A stretch of DNA of 18,211 nt from Candidatus Galligastranaerophilus intestinigallinarum. Lineage in GTDB: Bacteria > Cyanobacteriota > Vampirovibrionia > Gastranaerophilales > Gastranaerophilaceae. The notes below the pieces were generated by a model. It made no database searches. It had not been told where the DNA came from and saw only the letters and a list, made by a program, of their open reading frames with translations. The stretch spans positions 1-18,211 of the forward strand of contig DVKW01000073.1 of assembly GCA_018715855.1 (NCBI GenBank), in the 5' to 3' direction. Each line of letters begins with the position of its first letter. Within the stretch, counting starts at the first letter, position 1. The position numbers were made by a program, and so were the translations under genes. Below, one piece after another: positions 1 to 6,649 of this stretch.

Positions 1-1659
1 TCTTTTTATTTGCAAATTGTTGGGTTCAATTGTAAATATGGCGTAGTATTCATTATTTGACCTTAAAATTTTAGGATAAATTAATTTCGGTTTAATTTGC
101 GCAAATTCCCCTATCGGAATTATTTTTTTTACCTTATTTGAATAAATTGCAAGTGAATTAATATCAACAAAATCTTTCCCTTTTAAAACAACAGGAATTC
201 TGACATCATCTTTAAAATAATAGGTTAATGTAATTCCATTATAAAAGCCGTTTAAAAAATTAAAAATTTCAACAGGTGAAATTCCATATTGAACGGCTAA
301 ATTTTCATTTATTTTAACCCCTTGTGAAAAAGTTTCTCTGCCCCAATCATCAGAAATAAAAGAAATTCCATTAATTTTATTTAATTCATTTTTAAAATTT
401 TCTTTTTGTTTTATGAAATTATCAAAATTTTTGTTTGAAATTTTAACTTTAATCGGGTTTTTATAGTTTGTTTTAATTTGAACAATAGGAAAATTATTTT
501 TCAGGTAATTTTCAAATTCACGCTTTATTTTATTTTTATTTTTTGTTTTTATAATAAATGCTGCAAAATTCGGTTTTTCAACCCCTTCAAAAACTTTTTT
601 ATTTATTTTTGGGGGAAAATAGCCAATAAATGCCGTGTAGTTTTGAACATTGTTTTTATTAAGAAAATCTTCACCTTTTAGGACAATATTTTTTGTTTCA
701 TTAAAATTTCTTCCGTTATCTGTTAAAATTTCAAAATAAAGATAATTATTTTGAAACAATTTTTTATTATAAATAATTTCAACCCCATTGAATTTTTCAT
801 TTAATTTTTTTACAAGCTTTGAAACTTCCCTGTTGAATAAAAACCCGTTTGCCCCTTTCATTTTTGAAACTGCAAGAATAAGCCCCCTTTTACCATTTAT
901 TAGGGTTAATTTTGTTTTTGGAATTTTAACCGTTTTTTCAATTTCAAAAATATCTTCTAATTTAATCGGCTTTCCTTCAATATTTATAATTCTTTTTTTA
1001 ATGTCATCTTCTTCTCTAAATTTATTTTCAGAATTCAGTTCAATTATATTTTTCCCTGTTTCATAATATCCGCCGCCAAAAGTCGGGTTTATATTTGAAA
1101 CTTCTTTTTTTATTAAATCGTTTGTTAATTTAAGGTTTGAAAAATATGGGCTTTTATAGAACAGATAAAGCGTTTGCTCTTCATCCCCTTTAATTGCCAC
1201 TTTATCCCTTCTTTTTAATTTTAAAAATTCATCTTTAATATTTTCGGTTTTTGTATAAAGTTCTTCATAATTGCCGTTTTCATTTGTAATTCCAATTAAA
1301 ACGTCATAAATTTCATTAAAATTTTCATCAAATAAAATTTCAGCGCCACTTCCTATTTTTTCTTTTTCTAAAAGAATATCTCTTGCAATTTCATCTTTGA
1401 TATTATTAACATTTAAAAAAGGCTTCTTTTTTAAATAAATATCAATAATATTTTTTTCATAAACAGATTCAGATTTTATATCTTCAATTTCGCCTATTTG
1501 AAAAAGAATTTTTTCAATAGGGCGTGTTATTTTTTTATCAACAGATGTTGCTGAATTATTCATTAAAGTTGAAGTTATTCTTATATCGGGGTAATTTTCT
1601 TTTTTAAAAAGAAGAAAAGAAAAGATAAAAATTAAAACAACAATAAAAATTTTATTCAT
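1..1659 (-). CDS. RND-family efflux transporter, partial (runs off the left edge)
   Basis: The minus frame stays open from the ATG at 1659 to the window edge, giving 553 codons without a stop; RND pumps are normally about 1000 residues, so roughly half is visible. The protein opens with a hydrophobic segment (residues 2-18) followed by 'ENYPDIRI', 'SATSVDKKITRPIEKIL' and 'IGEIEDIKS'. These match the RND pattern of a Pro-rich turn after TM1, then a G/S-A-S-x-x-V-x-x-x-x-x-x-PIE segment. Later 'LEDIFEIE' and 'LINGKRGLILAVSKMKGANG' match the porter-domain 'lgdva.v ... nGk.av.l.i.k..gaN' region. It would export a small molecule or metal across the envelope, driven by the proton gradient. Its ATG overlaps the adaptor stop by 8 bases (ATGAATAA), so the two are probably translationally coupled. 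An in-frame TAA lies three codons upstream, fixing this start and leaving an unusually short N-terminus before TM1. The substrate is unknown because the transmembrane signature region lies outside the window. Confidence 0.85.
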   Translation of the reverse strand, partial: MNKIFIVVLIFIFSFLLFKKENYPDIRITSTLMNNSATSVDKKITRPIEKILFQIGEIEDIKSESVYEKNIIDIYLKKKPFLNVNNIKDEIARDILLEKEKIGSGAEILFDENFNEIYDVLIGITNENGNYEELYTKTENIKDEFLKLKRRDKVAIKGDEEQTLYLFYKSPYFSNLKLTNDLIKKEVSNINPTFGGGYYETGKNIIELNSENKFREEDDIKKRIINIEGKPIKLEDIFEIEKTVKIPKTKLTLINGKRGLILAVSKMKGANGFLFNREVSKLVKKLNEKFNGVEIIYNKKLFQNNYLYFEILTDNGRNFNETKNIVLKGEDFLNKNNVQNYTAFIGYFPPKINKKVFEGVEKPNFAAFIIKTKNKNKIKREFENYLKNNFPIVQIKTNYKNPIKVKISNKNFDNFIKQKENFKNELNKINGISFISDDWGRETFSQGVKINENLAVQYGISPVEIFNFLNGFYNGITLTYYFKDDVRIPVVLKGKDFVDINSLAIYSNKVKKIIPIGEFAQIKPKLIYPKILRSNNEYYAIFTIEPNNLQIKR

Positions 1660-2713
1660 AATATTTTAAAATTTCCCCATCTTTAATATTTGAAAAATTT
1701 TCAACAATAATAAAATCGCCTGCAATTAAACCTCTTTGAACAATAATTTTATCTTTCAAAATATCGCCTGTTAAAATTTCTTGTTTTATTGCTTCACCTT
1801 CAAAATCATTTAATTTATTAAATTTGAAAATATATTTTTTATTGTTTTCTATAAAAACAGAATTAATCGGAACTAAAATTTCATTTTTTATTGGTGCCGT
1901 TATTATTTCAATATTTGTGCTCATGCCTGTTAACAATTCGGGAAAATCTTTTTTAAAGCCAAATGTAACCTCATAGCTTCCTTTGTTTAGGCTTGTTTTA
2001 ATGATGTTTAAAATTTCCCCTTCAAATTGCATATTTTTAAAAACTTCGCTTGTTAAAATTGCCTTTTGCCCCTTTTTTAAATTAATTACATCTTTTTCAG
2101 GAACAAACGCTTTTGCTTCTAATTTTCCTTTTGCTTGAAAAGTTGCAAATATTTCCCCTGCACCGATAAACTCCTTCTCGCTTTTTGTAACATCTATAAT
2201 GTAACCGTTATCGGGTGCATAAATTTTTCTGTAGTTTTCTTTGTCCTGTTCAATTTTTAGAGCATCTTTTAAAATTGCAACTTGATTAATGCTTGATTTT
2301 AAATTTGTTTGGGCTGCTTCCCATTCATTATAAGAAATTCCCCCTGCATCATATAATTTTGAAATTCTTTCAAAATAACTTTTTGCTCTTTCATATTTAA
2401 CAATGTTATCATTAAGCGAAGTTTTTGCCTTTTTAATTTGAAGCTTATATTCTTCATCATCTAAAACCGCCAATAGCTTGCCTTTTTGCACATAATCACC
2501 ATCATTTATAAATAATTTTTCAACAATGCCTGATGATCTGAAAGCAAGGTTAATGGTTCCGCCACGTTCAATATAGCCCGGGAAAATTTTATTATTATCA
2601 ATGTTTTGAAATTTAATTTCATTAATTTTTACTGTTTTTTGGGCATTTTTTTCAAAATTACAAGCCGTTAAAAAAAGAGAAATTAAAAAAAGAATAACAA
2701 AAATTTTTTTCAT
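1652..2713 (-). CDS. RND efflux periplasmic adaptor lipoprotein (HlyD/MFP family)
   Basis: This 353-residue protein bridges an inner-membrane RND pump to an outer-membrane channel. The N-terminus MKKIFVILFLISLFLTAC is a lipoprotein signal with lipobox LTAC, so Cys18 would be lipidated. A first lipoyl half-motif follows ('SSGIVEKLFINDGDYVQKG', then 'LLAVLDDEEY'), then a helical hairpin of about 70 residues. The second lipoyl half ('YAPDNGYI') follows, and then beta-barrel and membrane-proximal segments ('LEAKAFVPEKDVINLKKGQ', 'ILVPINSVF', 'IVQRGLIAGDFIIV'). This order is the standard membrane-fusion-protein layout. It is the first gene of a two-gene operon with the overlapping RND gene; no outer-membrane factor is visible. 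No strong Shine-Dalgarno precedes the ATG. The promoter probably overlaps an inverted repeat in the divergent intergenic region. Family assignment is firm; substrate is unknown. Confidence 0.92.
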   Translation of the reverse strand: MKKIFVILFLISLFLTACNFEKNAQKTVKINEIKFQNIDNNKIFPGYIERGGTINLAFRSSGIVEKLFINDGDYVQKGKLLAVLDDEEYKLQIKKAKTSLNDNIVKYERAKSYFERISKLYDAGGISYNEWEAAQTNLKSSINQVAILKDALKIEQDKENYRKIYAPDNGYIIDVTKSEKEFIGAGEIFATFQAKGKLEAKAFVPEKDVINLKKGQKAILTSEVFKNMQFEGEILNIIKTSLNKGSYEVTFGFKKDFPELLTGMSTNIEIITAPIKNEILVPINSVFIENNKKYIFKFNKLNDFEGEAIKQEILTGDILKDKIIVQRGLIAGDFIIVENFSNIKDGEILKYYE

Positions 2714-2735
2714 AAAAACATTTTGTAACCCTTTT

Positions 2736-2765
2736 TTTATAAGTTATATAGCCCAAACTACCTAA
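2736..2765 (-). promoter_or_regulatory. Possible promoter of the efflux operon
   Basis: Reading the minus strand, TTAGGT (2760-2765) lies 18 bases before TATAAA (2736-2741), leaving about 22 bases to the adaptor ATG. The -35 is a weak match. It overlaps the inverted repeat at 2759-2776, which would suit regulation by a repressor. Confidence 0.35.
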
Positions 2766-2776
2766 GCCGGCAGGTA
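2759..2776. promoter_or_regulatory. Inverted repeat, candidate operator between divergent genes
   Basis: TACCT (2759-2763) and AGGTA (2772-2776) form an inverted repeat around an 8-base GC-rich centre containing the palindrome GCCGGC. GC-rich sequence stands out in this AT-rich spacer. It abuts the -35 candidates of both divergent promoters, as an operator would. No regulator gene is visible nearby, so this is an inference. Confidence 0.35.
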
Positions 2777-2777
2777 A

Positions 2778-2805
2778 TTGTTAAATGAAATAAAGATAAT
2801 AAAAT
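2778..2805 (+). promoter_or_regulatory. Probable promoter of the His/Met-rich membrane protein gene
   Basis: TTGTTA (2778-2783), a 16-base spacer and TAAAAT (2800-2805) precede the gene, with a leader of roughly 22 bases. The leader carries AAGGAG at 2823-2828, six bases before the ATG. The inverted repeat at 2759-2776 ends one base before the -35. Confidence 0.5.
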
Positions 2806-2834
2806 AGTTTTATCAATATTTTAAGGAGTTTTTT

Positions 2835-3224
2835 ATGAATAACGACACAAGAGATTTTATGAAATGTATGGGAAAACTTTTGGCTGCAGGCATTATTGGC
2901 GGCTTTATCGGGGGAATTTTCGGCAATTGTTTTTCAATGATGTTTGTAAAACCGCATCATCATTGCCCGCATCATATGAAAATGATGAAAATGTGGGAAG
3001 ATGATTTTTCAAAAGATTTTGAAAAACAGAGAAATTTTGATAAAAAAATGAGAAAAAAAATGATGAATATGATTGACGAATTTAAAAATGATGTTAAAAA
3101 CAAAGATGACTATGAAACAGAAACTTGGGAAGAAGAATACATTGTTATTCCAAAAAGTTTTATAGATGAAATGAACAAAAACCCAAAACCTTTTATGGGG
3201 CCAAAACCTGAAAACAAAAGATAA
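2835..3224 (+). CDS. Small His/Met-rich single-pass membrane protein, function unknown
   Basis: I do not recognise this 129-residue protein. Residues 14-38 form a glycine-rich hydrophobic segment ('LLAAGIIGGFIGGIFG'), likely one membrane span. Immediately after it is a dense metal-ligand cluster, HHHCPHH at 41-47, followed by a Met-rich stretch ('MKMMKMW'). The C-terminal two thirds is highly charged with several more Met residues ('KKMRKKMMNMI'), then 'WEEEYIVIPKSFIDEM' and a Pro/Lys-rich tail. The start is secure: AAGGAG lies six bases upstream of the ATG. The gene is divergent from the RND efflux operon and shares a 121-base regulatory spacer with it, so a link to metal sensing or metal export is plausible but unproven. 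It ends at a strong bidirectional terminator. Confidence 0.85.
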   Translation: MNNDTRDFMKCMGKLLAAGIIGGFIGGIFGNCFSMMFVKPHHHCPHHMKMMKMWEDDFSKDFEKQRNFDKKMRKKMMNMIDEFKNDVKNKDDYETETWEEEYIVIPKSFIDEMNKNPKPFMGPKPENKR

Positions 3225-3248
3225 AAAAAGGGGCAAAAACCCCTTTTT
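3225..3248. terminator. Bidirectional rho-independent terminator
   Basis: AAAAAGGGG (3225-3233) and CCCCTTTTT (3240-3248) form a perfect 9-bp hairpin with a 6-base loop. The A and T runs on either side give a U tract on both strands. It directly follows the stop at 3222-3224 and abuts the stop of the convergent minus-strand gene, serving both. Confidence 0.92.
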
Positions 3249-3816
3249 ATTTGTTCCATTCAGGGTAATAATTTATAACAATCTCATCTCTTGTTGAAAT
3301 TTTAGCGTGCCCGCCTTTAATAAAATTGGTAAGTGAACCTGTGGGGGGCAAAAAAGTTAATGCCCATTTCAGAGGATATACAATATAGCCTCTATCCCAC
3401 CCTTGTTTGTAATATTCATCCATTAATGCATTTTCGCTTATACCGTCAATTTTAAAATCACCAACGGTTAAACTGTGTGGAATTCCGTTCATTCCGCTTG
3501 TTATAATTAATTTTAATTTTCCTTCAACAATATCACCCTTTTTTACAATTATTTTTCCTTTTTCATATATATTTCTATCGGAAACAAATTCAAGCTTCAT
3601 TCCTTCATAAATATCTTTATTTCTTGTTGAAAGAGATTCTTTAATACGAAAGAACATCGGAATTTTTTTTGTCGATTTATAATCGTATTCAAGGTTTACA
3701 TTCGGTTGTTGAACAAGTTCTTTATTTATATAATCAAGCATAAAATCATCTGTCGCAAATGCCTGAGCTTTAGCCAAAAATAAAAAAGTAAAAAGAAATA
3801 ATAAAAATTTATTCAT
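3247..3816 (-). CDS. Exported protein of unknown function
   Basis: I place the start at 3816, where the 189-residue product opens with the signal peptide MNKFLLFLFTFLFLAKAQA and a probable cleavage after AFA. A longer reading to 3876 adds 20 polar residues and would bury the signal. The mature part looks beta-rich, with a block 'YEKGKIIVKKGDIVEGKLKL' that resembles a small barrel, then 'NGIPHSLTVGDFKIDG'. It ends with 'YPLKWALTFLPPTG' and 'IKGGHAKIS'. I do not recognise a named family. The ATG overlaps the stop of the upstream M48-like gene by 8 bases (ATGAATAA), so the two are co-transcribed and probably translationally coupled. This suggests they act together in the periplasm or at the cell surface. 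The gene ends at the bidirectional terminator. Confidence 0.82.
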   Translation of the reverse strand: MNKFLLFLFTFLFLAKAQAFATDDFMLDYINKELVQQPNVNLEYDYKSTKKIPMFFRIKESLSTRNKDIYEGMKLEFVSDRNIYEKGKIIVKKGDIVEGKLKLIITSGMNGIPHSLTVGDFKIDGISENALMDEYYKQGWDRGYIVYPLKWALTFLPPTGSLTNFIKGGHAKISTRDEIVINYYPEWNK

Positions 3817-4504
3817 AATGAACCCTGCCTGTGCTTCTTGTTTTAACTTTTTGCTCGAATAATCTTCTGTTTTCAATTGAATTTAAAAGAAAGTTTTGAT
3901 AGTAGGTGTTATCTGAATATGTATTATTTACAAGAAAATAAGGGTAGTTATAATAAATTTTTTCATAAATATACATTAGCCTTTTAGATGTTAAATTCCT
4001 TCTTGAAATAACATCTTGCCTTGCTTGCGGGCATGTTTTAATAATATATGTCATAAGCCCTAAGGGGTTATAGCCTGCTTTAACCAAATAATCAACAGCT
4101 CTTTTATCTGCCACTATTTCATATTTTTTAGGCGCCATTTTAACATGCAAACTGCTTATAAAACCCCCCATAGAGCCATCAAAAGTTTTAATTGCTTTAG
4201 ATGTTTCTCTTGCAATTAATGCTGCCAATTCATCATCAGATTCAATATTTTGAAGGTCTTTATCATAAATAACAACTTGCCTTTTTACAACAGACGGGTC
4301 GCCTTTTATTAAAACATCTTCATTGTGATAAAAAAATGTAATATGGTGGTCTAATTTGTTTGCATTTAAAATTCTAAACCCCACTTCATTAATTCTTTTT
4401 TGAATTGATGTATTTTTTTCAAGGTCAACATCAACTTCTTCTTTTGCAAAGCAACTAATGCTTGTAATCATAAGCATTAATACCAACAATAAAATCTTTT
4501 TCAT
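3809..4504 (-). CDS. M48-like secreted protein with lost HExxH zinc site
   Basis: A signal peptide (MKKILLLVLMLMITSISC, likely cut near CFA) precedes a domain laid out like M48-family metallopeptidases. 'VVIYDKDLQNIESDDELAALIARE' (residues 77-100) corresponds to the family's 'y.....l....sedELAavlaHE' segment, and 'YEIVADKRAVDYLVKAGYNP' (128-147) to 'E.eAD..a...l..aGydp'. The downstream Glu129 and Asp133 are kept, but the zinc motif HExxH reads R99-E-T-S-K103, with both histidines gone. Metal-dependent proteolysis therefore looks impossible by the usual mechanism, and the protein may be a pseudoenzyme, perhaps a chaperone or scaffold. A good Shine-Dalgarno (AAAGGATGG) and a clear promoter precede it, so it is an intact expressed gene and not a decayed one. 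It leads a two-gene operon with the exported protein downstream. M48 ancestry is inferred from motif order. Confidence 0.85.
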   Translation of the reverse strand: MKKILLLVLMLMITSISCFAKEEVDVDLEKNTSIQKRINEVGFRILNANKLDHHITFFYHNEDVLIKGDPSVVKRQVVIYDKDLQNIESDDELAALIARETSKAIKTFDGSMGGFISSLHVKMAPKKYEIVADKRAVDYLVKAGYNPLGLMTYIIKTCPQARQDVISRRNLTSKRLMYIYEKIYYNYPYFLVNNTYSDNTYYQNFLLNSIENRRLFEQKVKTRSTGRVHYE

Positions 4505-4528
4505 AAATTTTCCATCCTTTATAAAATT

Positions 4529-4557
4529 ATTCTATCGTAAAATAGACAAACTGTAAA
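4529..4557 (-). promoter_or_regulatory. Promoter of the M48-like operon
   Basis: On the minus strand TTTACA (4552-4557) is followed after 17 bases by TAGAAT (4529-4534), close to the sigma-70 consensus at both sites. It interleaves with the promoter of the plus-strand RNA gene, so the two divergent promoters share the same DNA and may compete. Confidence 0.65.
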
Positions 4558-4572
4558 AAATAATGTTAAAAT
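4543..4572 (+). promoter_or_regulatory. Promoter of the structured RNA gene
   Basis: TAGACA (4543-4548), an 18-base spacer and TAAAAT (4567-4572) match sigma-70 elements. Six bases after the -10, G4579 is exactly the first base of the RNA's long closing stem, which supports it as the transcription start. Confidence 0.65.
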
Positions 4573-4578
4573 AATATT

Positions 4579-4760
4579 GCTTTATGCGGGCTGTAATTTT
4601 GTTCCTACATTTTAATAAAACGGGAGAGCAGCTCTTTATTAAAGGCAATTGAAGTATACCTTGGGCTTTTTGCTTTTTAAAGGAAACGGATTTGCCGAGG
4701 CGCTCACCCCCCTGTGGGAGCATCCGCAGGTAACAAAATTTGCCCGTGTAGAGCTTTTAT
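4579..4760 (+). ncRNA. Structured non-coding RNA of about 180 nt, 6S-like in size and closing stem
   Basis: The ends pair over long distance. Bases 4579-4591 pair with 4742-4754 as 13 continuous pairs. After a small internal loop, 4595-4606 pair with 4728-4740 (12 pairs, one bulged U). Three of the outer pairs are G-U on the plus strand and would be A-C mismatches on the minus strand, which fixes the RNA strand. Inside are a 9-bp AU hairpin (4611-4619 with 4635-4643) and a hairpin closed by CGGAU/AUCCG (4687-4691 with 4722-4726) that holds GCUC/GAGC (4702-4705 with 4718-4721). The 3' end is stem plus a U-rich tract (GAGCUUUUAUUAU), as in an intrinsic terminator. A promoter starts transcription at the stem's first base. 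Size and long closing stem fit 6S RNA (ssrS), but I see no decisive 6S sequence match; it could be another family. It shows no match I recognise to SRP RNA, tmRNA or RNase P RNA. Confidence 0.7.
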
Positions 4761-4774
4761 TATAACTTTACAAA

Positions 4775-4802
4775 TTGATAGTTTTAAAATACTAATTATA
4801 AT
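4775..4802 (+). promoter_or_regulatory. Strong promoter of the FliI-type ATPase gene, implying a leaderless mRNA
   Basis: TTGATA (4775-4780), a 16-base spacer and a perfect TATAAT (4797-4802) lie just upstream. Only six bases separate the -10 from the ATG at 4809, so transcription should begin at or next to the start codon. No Shine-Dalgarno is present. Confidence 0.75.
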
Positions 4803-4808
4803 TTAATT

Positions 4809-6155
4809 ATGGATGAAGATATAGAATATAAAATTCATAATACAAAAATTAAAGCGCTTGAAACATTGGAAAATATTCCTTTATATAAATATAAAGGGGT
4901 TGTTTCAAAATTAATGGGCTTAACCGTTGAAGTTAAACTTCCGGGGCTTAAAATTGGCGATTTGTGCTACATTCAAACCTACACGGGCGAAAAAAAAGCA
5001 GCGGAAGTTGTTGCTTTTAAAGGCGATATGGCGCAATTGCTTTTATTATATGATGGCGAAGGCATAGGGCAAGGTTCTTTGGTAGAAACAACAGGCGGCC
5101 CTATTATGCTTCCTGTTGGTGATTTTTTACTGGGAAGGCTTATAAACCCATTAGGAGAGCCCATGGATAGCCGCCCTTTAGATTTAACAAATGCAGAATA
5201 CGTTAATATTAATGGTTCCGTTCCTGATGCTTTCCACAGGCCCATTATTAAAAACACAATTTTTACAGGTATAAGAGCGATAGATGGGCTTTTAACTTTA
5301 GGCGGCGGCCAGAGGATGGGGCTTTTTGCAGGGTCAGGTGTTGGTAAAAGTACCACATTAGGCATGATTGCAAGAAACTCTGAAGCAGATGTTAACGTTA
5401 TGGCGCTAATTGGAGAACGTGGCAGAGAAGTTAAAGAGTTTATGGTAGATTCCTTGGGTGAAGAAGGCATGAAAAAATCTGTTGTTGTTTGTGCAACGGG
5501 TGATCTTCCCCCATTAATCAGGATGAAATGTTTGCTTGCTGCAACTTCTGTTTGTGAATATTTTAGAGATAAAGGCAAAAAAGTTTTCTTAATGACAGAC
5601 ACAGTTACCCGTTGCGCTATGGCAGGGCGTGAAGTGGGGTTATCAATCGGGGAACCGCCAACTATGAAAGGGTATCCGCCTTCAATTTTTTCTTGGCTTC
5701 AAAGAGCGTTGGAGCGAACAGGGAACTCTGAAAAAGGTTCAATTACAGCGCTTTATACCGTTCTTATGGAAGGTGATGACATAACAGACCCAATTGTTGA
5801 CATTGTAAGAGGTATTGTTGACGGGCACATTTTCTTATCAAGAAAAGTAGCCGAAATGAACCATTACCCTGCAATTGATGTTTTAGGTTCTGTTTCAAGG
5901 CTTTTTACCACAATAACAGACAAAGAACACCAAGAAGCAGCAGGCAAAATGCGCCAATTAATGGCACTATACAGAGAAAACAAAGACTTAATTGATGTTG
6001 GTATGTATCAAATGGGCTCAAACCCGAAACTTGACATTGCAATTAAAATGATGCCTCAAATAAACGCCTTTTTGCAGCAAAAAGCAAGTGAAAAAGTTAC
6101 AATGGAAGGCACAATTAAACAATTAAAAGATATGATGAGAGATGTTCAATTATAA
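4809..6155 (+). CDS. fliI: FliI/SctN-family flagellar or type III secretion ATPase
   Basis: This 448-residue protein has full family length and energises substrate unfolding and export at the base of flagellar or injectisome type III secretion machines. After an N-terminal beta-barrel domain come the Walker A loop GLFAGSGVGKST (171-182, Lys180), the GERGREVKEF segment with its catalytic Glu (202-211), and Walker B ending at Asp264 ('VFLMTD'). These are followed by 'PSIFSWLQRALERTG' (291-305) and the ATPase alpha/beta signature PAIDVLGSVS (354-363). The GSGVGKS loop and overall pattern favour FliI/SctN over the F1 or V-type subunits. No other flagellar or secretion gene is in the window, so FliI cannot be told from an injectisome ATPase by context; fliI is the likelier name. 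The start has no Shine-Dalgarno and seems leaderless. Its stop abuts the stop of the next, convergent gene with no bases between. Confidence 0.92.
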   Translation: MDEDIEYKIHNTKIKALETLENIPLYKYKGVVSKLMGLTVEVKLPGLKIGDLCYIQTYTGEKKAAEVVAFKGDMAQLLLLYDGEGIGQGSLVETTGGPIMLPVGDFLLGRLINPLGEPMDSRPLDLTNAEYVNINGSVPDAFHRPIIKNTIFTGIRAIDGLLTLGGGQRMGLFAGSGVGKSTTLGMIARNSEADVNVMALIGERGREVKEFMVDSLGEEGMKKSVVVCATGDLPPLIRMKCLLAATSVCEYFRDKGKKVFLMTDTVTRCAMAGREVGLSIGEPPTMKGYPPSIFSWLQRALERTGNSEKGSITALYTVLMEGDDITDPIVDIVRGIVDGHIFLSRKVAEMNHYPAIDVLGSVSRLFTTITDKEHQEAAGKMRQLMALYRENKDLIDVGMYQMGSNPKLDIAIKMMPQINAFLQQKASEKVTMEGTIKQLKDMMRDVQL

Positions 6156-6593
6156 TTATTGTTCGGAATAATATTTATCTACACTATCAGATAGTTGGCC
6201 TGCAACTTTAACAATTTTACTTTGGCTTTCAGGGTTTTTAAAGTATTCTAAAATTTCTTTTTTTGTGCCTTTTAAAATATAACTTGAATTTAGCCTGTCA
6301 GAACCGTTTCTGTGAACCCCAATTGCAACCCTTCTTAAATTTTTAGGGTCAATTTCATCATGGCAAATTATAACCTTTGCTTCATTATCTGTGGTTGGCA
6401 CATCAAAAGATACTGAAATTCCCCCAAATTTGCCGTTTTCGGGAACTTCCATCTCTGCTCTTTCGTATGCAGCTTGTCTTACTTTATCTACAATATTATT
6501 TAATCTTTCTTCTTTGCTTTTATTTTCCAAGGTTTCTTTTCCTATTCCTTTAAAAGAAGCATTATAAAATTTTGATATTGGTGCTATATTCAT
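6156..6593 (-). CDS. Small 'SFKG'-tagged protein of unknown function, possible partner of the upstream RelA/SpoT-domain protein
   Basis: I place the start at 6593, where GGGAG sits six bases upstream; an ATG at 6614 would add seven residues but overlaps that ribosome site. The 145-residue product begins MNIAPISKFYNASFKG. This resembles the short Ile-Ser/Phe-Lys-Gly N-terminal motif I associate with many Gastranaerophilales proteins, and the ISFTG of the protein at 8938. A soluble, mixed alpha/beta body follows ('GGISVSFDV', 'EAKVIICHDEID', 'RRVAIGVHRNGS', 'KKEILEYFKNP'). I see no known domain, signal peptide or membrane span. It lies 56 bases downstream of, and on the same strand as, the candidate toxin gene, which is the usual place for an immunity or antitoxin gene. 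That role is inference only. Its stop abuts the fliI stop. Confidence 0.82.
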   Translation of the reverse strand: MNIAPISKFYNASFKGIGKETLENKSKEERLNNIVDKVRQAAYERAEMEVPENGKFGGISVSFDVPTTDNEAKVIICHDEIDPKNLRRVAIGVHRNGSDRLNSSYILKGTKKEILEYFKNPESQSKIVKVAGQLSDSVDKYYSEQ

Positions 6594-6649
6594 TGTTTTC
6601 TCCCATTGTATCATATTTAAAACAAAAGAAAAAAAATAATTGCTTTATT

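Noticed and set aside
4532..4723. Minus-strand open frame of 63 codons upstream of the ATPase gene
   Set aside because: It lies across the structured RNA and the divergent promoters, has no ribosome site and low-quality protein sequence; the RNA on the other strand explains the conservation-like GC content.
4579..4760. Riboswitch leader of the ATPase gene
   Set aside because: The RNA ends in a stem with a U-rich tract, and the ATPase has its own near-consensus promoter after it; no riboswitch consensus that I know is present.
4979..5602. Long minus-strand frame inside the ATPase gene (207 codons)
   Set aside because: It is a shadow of the clear FliI-family frame and has no recognisable protein features.
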